A DNA stretch of 64,000 nucleotides from Anaeramoeba flamelloides (GCA_027625915.1 JANTQA010000047.1:14818001-14882000); one strand, 5' to 3'. Positions 22,899-34,865 are shown, numbered from the stretch's first letter. Notes: generated by a model from the letters alone, not told the origin. Made by a program: numbers and translations.

Positions 22899-23051
22899 TT
22901 AATTGTAAAAATAATTTCTTAGTGGTTCAACTTCTTTGATAACGATCGAAACTGCTTTCAAGACACCAACAGAAGCAACAAAAATAAGAGCTTTTTTTTT
23001 CAATTGTTTTTTAGCTTCTTCGTTTGTGAGTGGTTCTTTTTGAAATCTCAT
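22899..23051 (-). CDS. 50-residue tail-anchored-type protein, TOM small-subunit-like
   Basis: Complete single-exon frame, ATG at 23051, stop at 22899-22901. It begins MRFQKEPLTNEEAKKQLKKK, continues with one hydrophobic segment (ALIFVASVGVLKAVSIV) and a short tail KEVEPLRNYFYN. Its codons are GC-richer than both flanks. Known: Tom5/Tom6-type subunits of the mitochondrial import pore are about 50 residues, with an acidic/basic N-terminus, Lys before the membrane span, and a pattern like plant Tom6 (AxKQLxxHVxLFxxxVxxIRxxPxxL). The match is by pattern only. If right it would serve a mitochondrion or hydrogenosome. Alternatives: another tiny membrane protein. It lies between the long inverted repeats and next to a LINE tail, but looks like a host gene. 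Confidence 0.45.
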   Translation of the reverse strand: MRFQKEPLTNEEAKKQLKKKALIFVASVGVLKAVSIVIKEVEPLRNYFYN

Positions 23052-23211
23052 TTTGTTTTTTGTTGAATAAAAAGATATTAATAATAATCAAGAATTTGAA
23101 AAAATGAAAAATTTAATGACCATTTTTAGCAGAGAAAGATATTAAAAAATTGCATTTCTCAGATACAGATGAAGAAGATTTCATTACAAAGAAATGTATT
23201 ATTTAATTTCT

Positions 23212-24965
23212 TAAGGGACTATTAACTCTTATTTATTTACTTTCTCTTCCCAAAGATAATAGAGTAATTATTTACACAATGTTACAATTAAACCCGATTT
23301 TCAACTTCATTTAGGAACTTTGGAGAAATGAGTTATCGTTTTTAAAAGAGTTCATTTTCACCAATTAAATTTTCATTTAAATATCTATGATCCTTTTTTG
23401 TTTAGGATTTTTGGATCCAAAAAGAAAAAGAAAAATTTATAAAAAATTTTTATTTTGAAAGAATCTGACTTTTAGTAATTTCTGAAAGTCTGTATGAACA
23501 AACAAGCTTGAAATTTTAATCTTATTTTAACAATATTCAGTTATCATAATAATTTGTGCCCAAAGACTATAATCCGTGTTTCAAAATATTATCCGTGCTT
23601 TTTTTTCTTCTTTGTTAAGAGGCAACATCCAATCTACTACCCAATAGTATACCTAAGTTTAAATCAATTTTGAAAGGAAAGTCTGGTTATTTTCAGTAAA
23701 TTTTAAATTATTTATGCAAATAGTTGAAAATTTTCAATAATATTCTTAATTTTTTTGAATTTTTTTGTTTTTTTAGATTAAAAATAATCAAAAATTTTCT
23801 TAATTTTTGAGATAAATTTTGCAATTTGATCCTTCATTTTTAGAATTTCTTTTTAAATTATAGAACTTTAAGAAACTATACCATATTTATTTAGGGTTTA
23901 TTATCAGTTTCTTTTATTGGTTAATGTATAGGTTTTCAATATCAAAAAAAAAAAAAACACGCTTTTTATTTTGAAACACGCATTAAATTTTTTTGCACAC
24001 TTAATTTTGACTACAGTAATAAAAATAAATCAAATATTGAATTGTTGAAGATTCAAACAGAATTGATCATATATTTTGTTCAGAAATATTAATTAAATTT
24101 CATGAAATTTAAAAGATTAGTCAATATTCTTTTTCAAATATTAAGAGTATCAAAAATTAATTATTAGTATTCAAATCAGTTATTTAATAATATATATATA
24201 TATATATATATATTATTACTTTTGTTCAAATAAGGCGTGTAGAAAAATTTAATCTATGTTTCAAAATAAAAAGCATGTTCTTTTGTTATCGAAGACTTAT
24301 ACATCAAACAATCAAGTAAACATCAAATAACCCTTATTAAATAAGGCACTGATATCAAAAAGTTTTATTATTCAAAAAGAAATTCTAAAATTGAAGGATC
24401 AAATTGGAAAATTTAACATCAAAAATTGAGTAAATTTTTGATGAAATTTTTAAACATCAAAAAAACAAAAAATAATCTAAAAAAATTAGAATATTATGAA
24501 AAAATTTTAACAAATATTTATATTCCTAAATTAAATTTTACTGTAAATATCAAGGGGTTTAATTTCAAAATTGATTCATATTTAGGTATACTATTGGATA
24601 ATAAATTAAATGTTGCCATGGAACAAGAAGAAAAAAGGAACAGATCATATTTTGAAACATGGATTATACTTGATGTGTATGCCTAATTTTGATCACTGTA
24701 TATTGATTTATTTAAAGTTGTTTTATTTGTATGAAAATATTTAAAAAATTGAGAAATATTTGAAATTTCTATTTATGTATTTAATCTATATGTTGTTAAT
24801 AACTCACTGGATATATTAATATTGGGTTATTAATTATTGATTATAAATAATCTAATTAAAAAGTATTTATGTAGATTATAAGTTGAAATTTCCAAGTTTT
24901 AAAAAAGTATTTTGGGAGAATATTTAATTTGGTTTTTTAGGTTTTTTTTCTCGTATTTTTTGATT
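23212..24965 (-). repeat. right arm of the long inverted pair, with two insertions
   Basis: Reverse complement of 19925-20720 in three ordered blocks (see that entry). The insertions are about 23560-24050 and 24190-24765. A (TA)n tract lies at 24191-24217. Confidence 0.6.
23630..24440. repeat. palindromic dispersed repeat
   Basis: 23775-24000 and 24225-24440 are inverted copies (shared TTTGATCCTTCAATTTT-type and AAACACGC/TTTTTATTTTGAAAC parts). The left part also matches 3055-3180, 4655-4810 and 52085-52440, so it is a multi-copy family, likely MITE-type. Confidence 0.5.
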
Positions 24966-24989
24966 CAAAAAAATAAAAAATTGATTTTA

Positions 24990-26004
24990 AATCCCTAGTA
25001 TAAGTATAAAAGTAAAAAAAGGAAATTTTTTTATCATTTTTTTTTTTACAAACTTTTTTGGAATATCTTAAAGTTATAATTTTGAACCAAGTATTTGACA
25101 AGATTTGAATAGTAGTCATTTTTACATTTCAGGCAACATTTTGTTTATGGGATTTTTGAAAAAGGAGATTGAACAAAAATGACCAACAAAAAAAGGGCCA
25201 TTTTGAGCTTTTATACTGCTACTAATGCTTTAACTGTTCTTTGAATCAAAAAATTATATTTTTTTCAAGTTTAAAATAATTAGTGTTTTTTTTTGTTAAT
25301 AAAGTAGATTTTTGATAGTGAGTGATTCCAAAACTTAGTGGTTTCATTATTAAAGTGTTTTTTTTTATACACTTCTTTTTACAATTAATTAAATTTCTTT
25401 TTTCTTCTACGAAAATATTTTTTTTGTAATTCAGTCAGAAATATATGTTGGATTTAGAACTTTTTCAAAAATGAGAATAAAGGATCAAACTTTTTAAAAA
25501 CAATAATTCGTTTCTGAAAATAACTTTGGAATGGTAGTTATCAGATTTTTTTACTTTATTTTTCAAATTTCAAGATGTAGCAATTAGATTTTCTTTTTAG
25601 AATTTGCTATTAAATCTGACTTAACGAAGATTTTTAGTTTACTCGTACCTTATTCTTTCAGTGTCTTCATAATCCGTTTTTTAGATAGATACAAAGAAAC
25701 CAAATTCTTAATTGGATGGTGTTGTTATCATATTGAAATGTTTTTTATCTCTCTTCAAGGATTCGATATTTTAATTGTGGGGTAAAAGTTTTGAAAGTTT
25801 ACGAGAGTAAAACAATCTGTGAATAATTTTAAACAATTGTATTTTTTGTAAAATCTCTTTTTTCATTTTTTCTCAAAATATATTGAAGTTTTATCAAGCA
25901 AAGAGATTAAAAAATTAAAAAGAAAAGTTTTTATTTTGCTTTTTGAATTGCTGTTGTTTGAAATTCTAAAATTATAACTGGACACAATCAACCCATTGAA
26001 CTTA
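24990..26004. other. spacer upstream of the LRR gene
   Basis: AT-rich, no repeats recognised and no gene supported. The last 100 bp are the likely promoter/5' UTR of the LRR gene. Confidence 0.4.
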
Positions 26005-28935
26005 ATGGACCTAAACCAAGAATTGGAAACAGTTTTGCAAAGGTTAGTCTCAAATGACCAAACTTTTACAAACATAAAATTTTCTTGGATCAAAATAGGA
26101 GTCGAGGGAACCATCGCTTTAAGCAATGCACTCAAGAAAAACCAAATAGTCACTACTTTGGATCTTGCTGGTAATCAGATTCAAGACGAGGGAATCGCAG
26201 CTTTAAGTGAAGCATTAAAGGTAAACCAAACCCTAACCAAATTGGATCTTGCTTCTAATCAAATACAAGTCTCGGGATCTAAATCTCTAAGTGAAGCCCT
26301 AAAGGTAAACGAAACAGTTACTGAATTGAATCTTTCAAGGAATCATATCCGAGATAATGGAATGAAAGCTCTAAGTTTAGCCCTAAAAGCCAATCAAACA
26401 GTTACCAAATTGGACCTTTCTGGGAATCAAATAGGAGTCAGGGGAATGGACTACCTTAGTGAGGCACTCAAGATCAACCCAACAATTATCGAATTGGATC
26501 TTTCAACGAATGTAAGTGGTCTAAAAGGAATCACAGCTCTAAGTGAAGCCCTGAAGGTAAACCAAACCCTAACCAAATTGGATCTTTATCGAAATCAAAT
26601 TGAAGCCGAGGGAACTAAAGCTTTAAGTGAAGCATTAAAGGTAAACCAAACCCTTACCAGCCTGGATCTTTCTTGCAATCTACTTGGAGACAAGGGATTG
26701 GGAGCTCTAAGTTTAGCACTAAAAGTAAATCAGAAAGTTAGCGAATTGAATCTTTCCAGGAATCGAATTGGAGACAAGGGAACACAAGCCCTAGGTTTAG
26801 CCCTAAAAGTTAACCAGAAAGTTAGCGAATTGAATCTTTCTTATAATCAAATTGGGAATGAGGGAATAAAATCTCTAAGTCAAGCCCTAAAAGTAAACGA
26901 AACATTAGCCCAATTGAATCTTTCAAGGAACCGCTTTGGTTTAAATGAAATGACATCTCAAAGTGAATTCCCCAAGTTTTGCAATTTCTTTAACAGAATA
27001 GAGATAACTGATAGTGTAATTGGATCAGAAGCAACCAAAGCTCTAAGTGAATCCCTCAAGTTAAATCAAACCCTTACCAAATTAGATATTTCTGGTGATC
27101 GAATTGAATTCAAAGGCATTAAAGCCCTAAGCGGGGCTTTAAAAGTAAACAAAGCCCTTTCTGAGTTGCTTCTTACTTTTAATCCAATGGGAGACAAGAT
27201 AATGAAAATTTTCACTTTAGCTTTAAAGGCAAACCAAACACTTACTAAATTGGATATGTCTTTTTTGAAACTGAGAGCAGAAGAAATGGGATCTTTAAGT
27301 GAAGTCCTAAAGGAAAACCGGACACTTAGCGCATTGAGGATTTCTTTTAATAATGAAGAATTTTACGATGAAAATCAATATGAGCAAGAAAAAAATCTTC
27401 AAGAATTTATACAATCCTTAAAAATCAACAAATCTATTACCAATCTAAATATTGATACGGGGTTGATGAATAAAAAAAATCAAAAAAAAGTAGATAATTT
27501 AATCAAAAGAAATCTCAATTTTCAAAAAAAGTTAACCCTATCAGTTAAAGAAGGAAATTTCCAATTATTTCAAGAATTAATTCAAATTCAAAAAATTCCC
27601 TTAATATATCAACCCTCTTCAGATCCAATATCTATCCTAAATTACCAAGAGGAAAATACAATTTTCCATACAGCCATTATTCATAACCAACCTGAAATTC
27701 TTTTTTATTTATTCTTTGCAAATAATGAAAAAACAGATCAAGAAATTATTTCAAAAAGAAATCTTTTATTAAAATTCAAAAATCCAAAAACAAAAAAAAG
27801 TGCAATTGATTTGTTAAATCCAAATGAAATTTTAATCCAGGATTTTAAGAATTATTATAATCAATTTATTTCTCCTTCATCATTTTCTTCAACATCCTAT
27901 TCCAATAATAATAATAACAACAACAATAATAATAATGAATTGTCAAATAATTTCCCAAATAAACTCATTGCAGAAGAAGAAATAATCTTGATGAGAATTG
28001 GTAAAGAATGGAAAGAAATCAAAAATGAATTCAAAAATGAATTAACTAAAAAGCAAAAAAAAATATTTTTAAAATGGCTATATTGTCCTGTTTCTTTGAA
28101 TTATTCACAAAAACAAACAATTCTTAATATTTTCAAAATCTTAAATATAATCCAAAATGAAAAACAAACTTTATTTTCAAATGAAAAATTATTAAATGAT
28201 TTCCAAAATTATATCAATAAATATGAAAATTCTGAAAAAAAAGTTTTTCAAATCAACTTAAAAAAAAAAAAAAAGAAGAAGAAGAAGAAGAACAAGAAAA
28301 AGAATGAGGAAAATAAAAATGATAATTTCAAAATCAAATCAATTCAAATCAATAAATTTATTCTTTGTTTAAGATCAAATTTATTTCGAGAAATGATTTT
28401 TCAGACTTCTAGTTTCCAAAATGAAAATGGAAAAGGGAAGGAAAGAGTAAAAAAAAAACATAAAGAAAATGAAAACGAAAATGAAAATGAAAATGAAAAT
28501 GAAAATGTAAAAAGAAACGAAAGCCCATCAATAAATCAAGTTACTGATTATTTCACTTCAATTCCTGAATTTTATCCATTTTTCCTCTCAGAATTTTATA
28601 ATTTAAATTTAAATCCATTTGCTTTTACTTTTGATTTTGAAAATAAAAAAAAAAACGTTAAATATCGGATTATCAAAAAAATGAAAACTTATAAGAAGAA
28701 GAAGAACAACAACAACAACAAGAAGAAGAAGAAGAATAACGATCTAAAATCATCAGAGCAATTAATTTTAACAAGTGCAAAAGCAAAAAACATTTTAAAA
28801 ACTTTTAATCAAAATAACCTCAAGAATTTAATCAATTTCTTTTTAGAAAAGGATGTTTCTGGTTTCTATCAAATGAATTCACTCTTATTTATTTATAATT
28901 TATTTAATTTCTCTCAAAAATTATCAAAATTATAA
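26005..28935 (+). CDS. LRR - ankyrin - BTB-like protein
   Basis: 976 residues, one exon. I start at the ATG at 26005; a TTG three codons upstream is unlikely. Residues about 5-455 are some fifteen ribonuclease-inhibitor/NLRC3-type leucine-rich repeats of 28 residues (pattern TKLDLSxNQIGxxGxxALSEALKVNQ), several nearly identical at DNA level. About 505-590 look like ankyrin repeats (EENTIFHTAIIHNQPEILFYL). The C-terminal third has Lys, Asn and Glu homopolymers and split BTB/POZ-like pieces: INKFILCLRSNLFREMIF (about 780), then VTDYFTSIPEFYPFFLSEFY (about 845). The end is FYQMNSLLFIYNLF. BTB adaptors recruit cullin-3 or dimerise, so a recognition (LRR) plus adaptor role is inferred. Cytosolic: no signal peptide or membrane span. 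Confidence 0.85.
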   Translation: MDLNQELETVLQRLVSNDQTFTNIKFSWIKIGVEGTIALSNALKKNQIVTTLDLAGNQIQDEGIAALSEALKVNQTLTKLDLASNQIQVSGSKSLSEALKVNETVTELNLSRNHIRDNGMKALSLALKANQTVTKLDLSGNQIGVRGMDYLSEALKINPTIIELDLSTNVSGLKGITALSEALKVNQTLTKLDLYRNQIEAEGTKALSEALKVNQTLTSLDLSCNLLGDKGLGALSLALKVNQKVSELNLSRNRIGDKGTQALGLALKVNQKVSELNLSYNQIGNEGIKSLSQALKVNETLAQLNLSRNRFGLNEMTSQSEFPKFCNFFNRIEITDSVIGSEATKALSESLKLNQTLTKLDISGDRIEFKGIKALSGALKVNKALSELLLTFNPMGDKIMKIFTLALKANQTLTKLDMSFLKLRAEEMGSLSEVLKENRTLSALRISFNNEEFYDENQYEQEKNLQEFIQSLKINKSITNLNIDTGLMNKKNQKKVDNLIKRNLNFQKKLTLSVKEGNFQLFQELIQIQKIPLIYQPSSDPISILNYQEENTIFHTAIIHNQPEILFYLFFANNEKTDQEIISKRNLLLKFKNPKTKKSAIDLLNPNEILIQDFKNYYNQFISPSSFSSTSYSNNNNNNNNNNNELSNNFPNKLIAEEEIILMRIGKEWKEIKNEFKNELTKKQKKIFLKWLYCPVSLNYSQKQTILNIFKILNIIQNEKQTLFSNEKLLNDFQNYINKYENSEKKVFQINLKKKKKKKKKKNKKKNEENKNDNFKIKSIQINKFILCLRSNLFREMIFQTSSFQNENGKGKERVKKKHKENENENENENENENVKRNESPSINQVTDYFTSIPEFYPFFLSEFYNLNLNPFAFTFDFENKKKNVKYRIIKKMKTYKKKKNNNNNKKKKKNNDLKSSEQLILTSAKAKNILKTFNQNNLKNLINFFLEKDVSGFYQMNSLLFIYNLFNFSQKLSKL

Positions 28936-29235
28936 ATTATAACAAATTACCAAAACATAATAAAACAATTTAAAAGAAAAGAAAATTTTATAATAATGGT
29001 TGTCGTGAAGATGATAATTCTTATTCTTGAAACCTTAATTTTATTTCAATTCTCATTTATAATTAATGATTACATATAAACTATTTTTCATAATTTTTGA
29101 CTCACTTTATAATCTTAATGGGAGTTGTTTTGAGGGTTTATTCCAGTATTCTTAACAAAAATTATTTTCAAATTTTTGGATCAGAATCATTTTTTCAAAT
29201 TTTGCAAATTTTTGAGTTTTTCTTTTTCAAATTTT

Positions 29236-29301
<66 letters not shown>

Positions 29302-30110
29302 GATCATGTGGAAAAAAAAAAGAGATCTTCGAAAAGACAAATAATCACTAAGAAAATTGGGGCTATGTAGTGTCTTTGAAAATGGATTTAATTATTCATA
29401 AAAAATATTGTTGTTCAACTTTTTTTCAGTGAAAGTTCAGTAATAAAAAATGGGTAATGCTCATTTCAAAAATTGTGACTCACTTTTTTTTAGTTTTTTG
29501 GTTTTATTTTTTTTAATTTTTAATATATCAGGCTTTTATAGATTTAGAATGACTTAAAAGTGAATTACAAATCATATTGAGTTATTAATTATTCTTGAAT
29601 ACTAAAGGATAAATTTTTTTTTTTCAATTTATTATTTCAGGTGAGTCAAAATTTTTGAAAAAGAGTTTATATATATATATATATATATACACCCAATAAT
29701 TCCCTGGATTGACCTAAATTTCTTAAATTTAAAATAAAAGATTTAAAATAATATTGCTATACTAAGTTATTTATTTTCTTGTTTGTCTTTAATCCAGATT
29801 TAAATTATAATAAAAAGTCAAAATAGTATAAAAAATAAGATATATGTATTTTTTTTTGAAAACTCAAACTTTTTCTTTATGAAAATTGAAATTATATAAT
29901 TCTAGACAACTACTGATAAGAAAGAGATTAGAACACTGAAAGAGTTTAGGATATTATTGTAGCCACTGTGGAAAGATTTTGGGAAATCCTTGAGTTATTA
30001 AGGTGAAATTTGAAAATTGTCTGATCTTCTAATTTTGAATTCAATTCGAGTAAAATAAGAAGCATTTTACTAAGAAATTGGACTTTAAAAAATGTTATTT
30101 AAAGTTATTT
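28936..30110. other. spacer downstream of the LRR gene
   Basis: Holds the T run at 29238-29295 and a (TA)n tract at about 29669-29688. A patch at about 29950-30000 has one frame reading GYYCSHCGKILGNP (zinc-finger-like) but closes at once. No supported gene. Confidence 0.35.
29238..29295. repeat. uninterrupted run of 58 T
   Basis: The longest homopolymer in the window. The copy number is likely unstable or approximate in the assembly. Confidence 0.95.
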
Positions 30111-30113
30111 TAG

Positions 30114-30311
30114 AAGAGTTTAACCAAATTTTTTTGTGATGTTTTTAATCTCATAAACCCCAAAATATATCCAAGCTCAAGGATTTACGAACTTGGAAAA
30201 TTAATGTCGAGCAAGGAACCCAATTATTTGTTCAATAGACGACAAAGAAAAAAGTCCTGCAATTGTATCTTAAAAGGTTGGAAACGAATTGAATTCCCTT
30301 TCTTTGTTTAA
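30114..30311 (+). other. 65-codon open frame without start
   Basis: GC-raised; reads FCDVFNLINPKIYPSSRIYE, then LGKLMSSKEPNYLFNRRQRK, then KSCNCILKGWKRIEFPFFV and stop. The only Met is in the middle. Not recognised. It could be an exon, a decayed gene or chance; the even amino-acid mix argues mildly for coding. Confidence 0.25.
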
Positions 30312-30642
30312 AAACTATGTCTAAAACCAAACAGCTTTTAAGGTTTTTGTTCGATTGAAATCAATATAATTTTTAAAACTTAAAAAAACTTTTGGTCTCT
30401 TTTTTTCACTTAAAAAAGGAGAAAAGTAATCACTAATAAGAGATTTTGAAAATGAGAAAAAAAAAAAATTTACAAATTTCAAAAAAAAATCAGAAAAAAT
30501 GTTTTAAAAAATGTTACAATTGTGAAATTTCCAAAATAAATATTTTCTTCTAATATCCATTCAAGCCCTTAAATATCCATAATTCACTCATGACAACTGG
30601 ATTACTTTGACTGGAAAATGTGTTGATTGTTTTTTTTTAGTA

Positions 30643-30833
30643 TAGCCAGTTCCATATCAAGATACAAACTTTCAACCAAATTTAAGTCACAAAAAAATAT
30701 CAAATTAAAGCACAAAATTTGATATTTTTTTTCACTAATTATTGTACTAGTATCCGAATTTTGTGTCTTAATTTGGAATTTTCTTTATGCCTTAATTTTT
30801 GTTGAAATTTGTGTGTTAAATTGGTACCGACTG
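30643..30833. mobile_element. Tc1/mariner-like MITE, copy 3 (191 bp)
   Basis: Diverged ends (TAGCCAGTTCCA / TGGTACCGACTG) with TA flanks and the same inner units (ACAAACTTTCAACCAAATTT) as the other copies. Older than copies 1, 2 and 5. Confidence 0.75.
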
Positions 30834-31216
30834 TATTACAATTTGCCAAATTCACAAAAAATCTTTAATTATCTATCATAATAGTTATTTCTATGAAATA
30901 ACCGGTATTATTTTAGTGAATTCGAAAAAAAATGCTGATTTATTTATTTATTGTGAAAAAGGAGTAATAAAAGAAAATTTACGAAATAAAAAAAAAAATA
31001 GACTTTTTATAATTCTCAATAGGTGATATTTAAAATATAACCAAGAGAAAATTATAATTTGCTTATTGTGAAGAAATAAGCAAAATTGCAAGAGTTATTA
31101 TTAGAAACGGGCTAGTTAATACTAATAATTAAAATAAAATTAAAAACAAATAAAAAACATTAAACAAAAAAAAAAACAAATATATTTACAATTTTGTTCT
31201 GGATATAAAATAAATA

Positions 31217-31731
31217 TAAACTATCATTCAAAATCATTGGCCCATCAAAAATCAAAATTTAAAGAAAAATATTTTTAATACTTGTAGTTATCTATTATAA
31301 TATCAAAATTTTTATTTTAGTATTTGGTTCACTACTCCAGGGGTATTTGTTTTTCTTCAAAAAAATAAAAAAAAAAGTTAAAAAAAAATTTTAAAAAAAA
31401 ATTGGGCCATTTATTTTGAATGAAGCGTTTACATAAAAAAAATTTTTTTAAAAATTAATAAAACCCATTTATCGATTCTCCTTCCCTTTGAATAACTAAA
31501 TCTAATCTCTTTGTCATATTTGAAACCAATTTTTCCATTAATTAATCTGTTACTTCTTTCAAATTTTTCATTTTCATTTTCCATTTTAACAAAACACTTT
31601 TGAAAAAATAAAAAAGAGAAAAAATGATTTATTTGCAAACTTTTCATTGTGAGAGGAAAAACTTCAAAACGATACAAAAGAAATTCAAAATTGAAATATA
31701 AGGTGGGCCATTTATTTTGAATTTTAGTTTA
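31217..31731. mobile_element. DNA transposon remnant, ~515 bp, GGCCCA-type ends
   Basis: Ends TAAACTATCATTCAAAATCA..TTGGCCCA and inverse TGGGCCATTTATTTTGAA..TTTTAGTTTA. A third, internal copy of the right end lies at 31405-31436, so one end is duplicated or a second element is nested. The minus-strand frame at 31429-31677 (MENENEKFERSNRLINGKIG within it) may be a transposase scrap but has no recognisable motif. A partial second copy is at 63515. Confidence 0.6.
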
Positions 31732-32504
31732 TAAAAATGCAAATAATTCTGCCAATTTTTTTTTCAAAAATTTTGAAAAATTTCCAATCATATTGAGAAT
31801 TTCCCAAAAATCAACTTTAAAGTACCAAACTCAAACAAATTACTCAATTTTATCTAGAAATTTTCAATTCAATTATTTTATTATTATTGTTTGTTAAAAA
31901 GATTCAAATCAGATGAGTCAGATTAAAAGACTCTTTTAATTTCCACTTTTTTTGAAAAATAGTATAAGCTGCTATAATTGATATACATAAAATTTACTTT
32001 TTTGATTTATCATATAACTCTTGTAATTTTAATAATTAGAAACTCTTTCATCAATCAAAAAAATATTCTGAATAAAAAAATATAACAATTTACAATTTGA
32101 AAATACACAAAATTACAAGAGTAAACAAGTGGCAATAAGTTGATCTAAAGTAAGGGATAATTAAATCATCTTTTTAGATATGATATTTTTGTCATTTTTT
32201 TTTTAGTATGTCAGTAAAAAAATGATAAATTTTATTGTACTAAGTTGTTTTCTTTCAAAATCATTAAAATATTAAAATCAAATATTTTCAAAAAAAAATT
32301 TGGTTATTAAATGTATATAATTATATTTTTACATTTTTCTCTTTTTTTTGAAGAATTATTATGTAATCTAAAGCTGTTAACAAAAGAATAATTTTGCAAA
32401 ATAGTTTCATTAATAATTATTAAATAATGATATCGTAATAAAAGAACATTTAATAGAAAACTAAAAAATTGGTATGTACGCCCAAAATGAATTTTGAACA
32501 TGCA

Positions 32505-32760
32505 TTACAAAAATTATTTCCTTTGATATTGGTTAAAGTGTTTTTTATCCTTTATTATGAGATTAAAATAAATTATTTTGAAAAAAATTAGTAATATTTA
32601 CTTTAAATTTTTGGTGTTCTTTTTAAATATCCAATTGTCACAAAATAATAATGAAGAGTGGTATTGATATAACGTGAAATTATCAATATTACAGAGTTAT
32701 TAGTACATTTTTTTCGAAATTGACTGTCATATGGGAATTTTGTCACCAGAGATGTGGATA
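32505..32760. repeat. partial, diverged copy of the 20671-21252 MITE
   Basis: Shares TATTGGTTAA..TTTTATCC..TTAAAATAA and the central AATAATGAAGAGTGGTATTG and ACAGAGTTATTAGTAC strings. The right arm is not recognisable. Confidence 0.55.
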
Positions 32761-32769
32761 AAATTAAAA

Positions 32770-33744
32770 TATGTTGTTATTAGGTGTAAATGATATTAAT
32801 GTGATACATGACTCAAATAGGTTCTTATGTTTATAAAAAAATCTATTTTAAATATTATTGCCTAATAAATTATTAGATTTTTTACTAAGGATCACAATTA
32901 AAAATTGTCATTTTAGATTTTTTTTTTAAATTCCTCTTCACAAATCGAAAAATAGAAAACCATTATTGACAGTATTCTGGTGTTTAATAATTTCTATTTA
33001 TAAGATCCAAAAGAAACTATTTTTTGATTTTTAAATTTCAATTTTTAAAAACAATAATAATCAACATAAAAACACAAAATACTTATTAGTTTGGTTTCCT
33101 TTATATAAAGGTAGTTGTAAAAATACTTTTTCCAATATTTGTGAAATAATTAGGTAAAAAATCAATTTGTTAATTATGTATTTTTTTAAAAAAAATGAGT
33201 TTTTTACTAATTAATTTACATTTGAATACAAATTTCAGAAAGACATTATGCAACTTAGTAGTCTGAAAATCGATAATTCAACCTTTAAATATGTGACAAA
33301 ACACAGATTTTTTTCCGAAATTCTTCCAATTAATTTAATAATCTATCGATCATTTTTAATTGATGATATCAGTAAATAGTAAAAATTTACTAATTAATTG
33401 TAAGATGCATTTGAAACATTCTACTCAGAAATGTAATTTACACATAATAGCAATATAATTTAATCCTCGACTTCACCCTTGTAGAAGATAGCCCCTTAAA
33501 TTAAAAATAAATTGAATTTATTTTTATCTTAGGTTTATTTCTAATAGATGGGTTATTTTAGGTTTAAGAAGAGAGAAGAAAAATAAAAACCAAAAAAGTG
33601 TCTTTTTTCAAAAAAAAATATGCACTTTAAACTTTTGAAAAGGATTATTACCTCTTAACCAAATTAAAATATTATCATTTGAGGTGTATCTGGAGAATAT
33701 ATTTGGGCCGTACCAACTTAAATACTAATGAATTCAACAAAAAT

Positions 33745-33777
<33 letters not shown>

Positions 33778-34865
33778 TTTATTTATTACTATTTTTTAAC
33801 ATTTTATCTCTTTTTTTAAGGTAGTAATTACTGAATATTGAAAAAATCAGAAAAAATTAAAAAAAAAGATTCTTATTTTTTGTTTTTATAAATTTACTAA
33901 TAATATTATTTCCAAAAAAAATTGTTTCAAAAATTATTTTGATTTTTACTAAGTTAAAAAACTTTTTTTTACTTTTAAACACAACATAAATCTTTTTTCA
34001 TCAATATCAGTAAAAAAATATAAAAAAAGAACGAATAAATAGCAATATTCAAAAAAAATATTTGAATATATCAGTTCAAATTTTGAATGCCTTTATATAT
34101 TAGAAACTGAATAATTAAAATAATTACTTTAACGCAATATATTGATATTTTAATAATATGAGGGTGTTAAATATTTTCTTCTAATTATTTTACAAACCAA
34201 TTAAAATATTGAGAAATATAAAAAAATTCCAAAATTGATTAATAAAAAATGAAATTAAAATTTATTTATTAATCTTATCTGTAACATTTGATAAAATTAT
34301 ATCTACTTTACCCTTTGTTTATTTTTAATTTTTTAGGAAAAAAATTTCTTTATAAGATTTTTGAGGATAAATCAATGATTCTTTCCAATGAATTATCTAA
34401 AACTAATAGTAATTTCTTTTTTTATTTATTTCATCTAATTCATATTTTGGTTAAAGATATTAGAAATTTTTTGAATTCCTTTTAAGAAATAATGATTTAT
34501 TGAATTATTTATGTTTGATTTGATATTATAATTATTTATTTTCCATTAAAATGAGAACGAAATTATTATAAATTCTGATTTTTTTTTTTTTTCATCAATA
34601 TTTTCGTTTTATTGAGTTGAATATTTTATAGTTGTTTTTGATTTCGAGAAATTAATACCTTTATTTATCTTTTTGAAATAGTATTCTTTATTTTAGCTTA
34701 GTCAGATAAAATATTTAAAAAAAGAATTTTTACAGCAAATTTGTAACAAAAACGTATGATTTACAATAAATTTGAAAGGCGGATGAATTCAAACCAAAAA
34801 ATAGTCTCTTGTTTTACCGAACTAAACTAAAGCCAAACAGACTAATCTTACAAAATAGGATTTTA
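32770..34865. other. AT-rich spacer
   Basis: (TA)n at about 33748-33774. A short open frame at 33640-33727 (including SFEVYLENIFGPYQLKY) is GC-raised but too short to support. Nothing else seen. Confidence 0.4.

Noticed and set aside
24426-24686. 86-codon frame with IDSYLGILLDNKLN, like a LINE thumb motif
   Set aside because: Starts at TTG (ATG at 24441), and no RT motifs precede it; it lies in an insertion within a repeat arm. Too weak to call.
25996-26004. TTG upstream start for the LRR protein
   Set aside because: The in-frame ATG at 26005 is nine bases downstream and the domain starts after it; eukaryotic TTG initiation is unlikely.
33640-33727. Short GC-raised frame reading SFEVYLENIFGPYQLKY
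   Set aside because: Under 30 codons with no start, splice support or homology.
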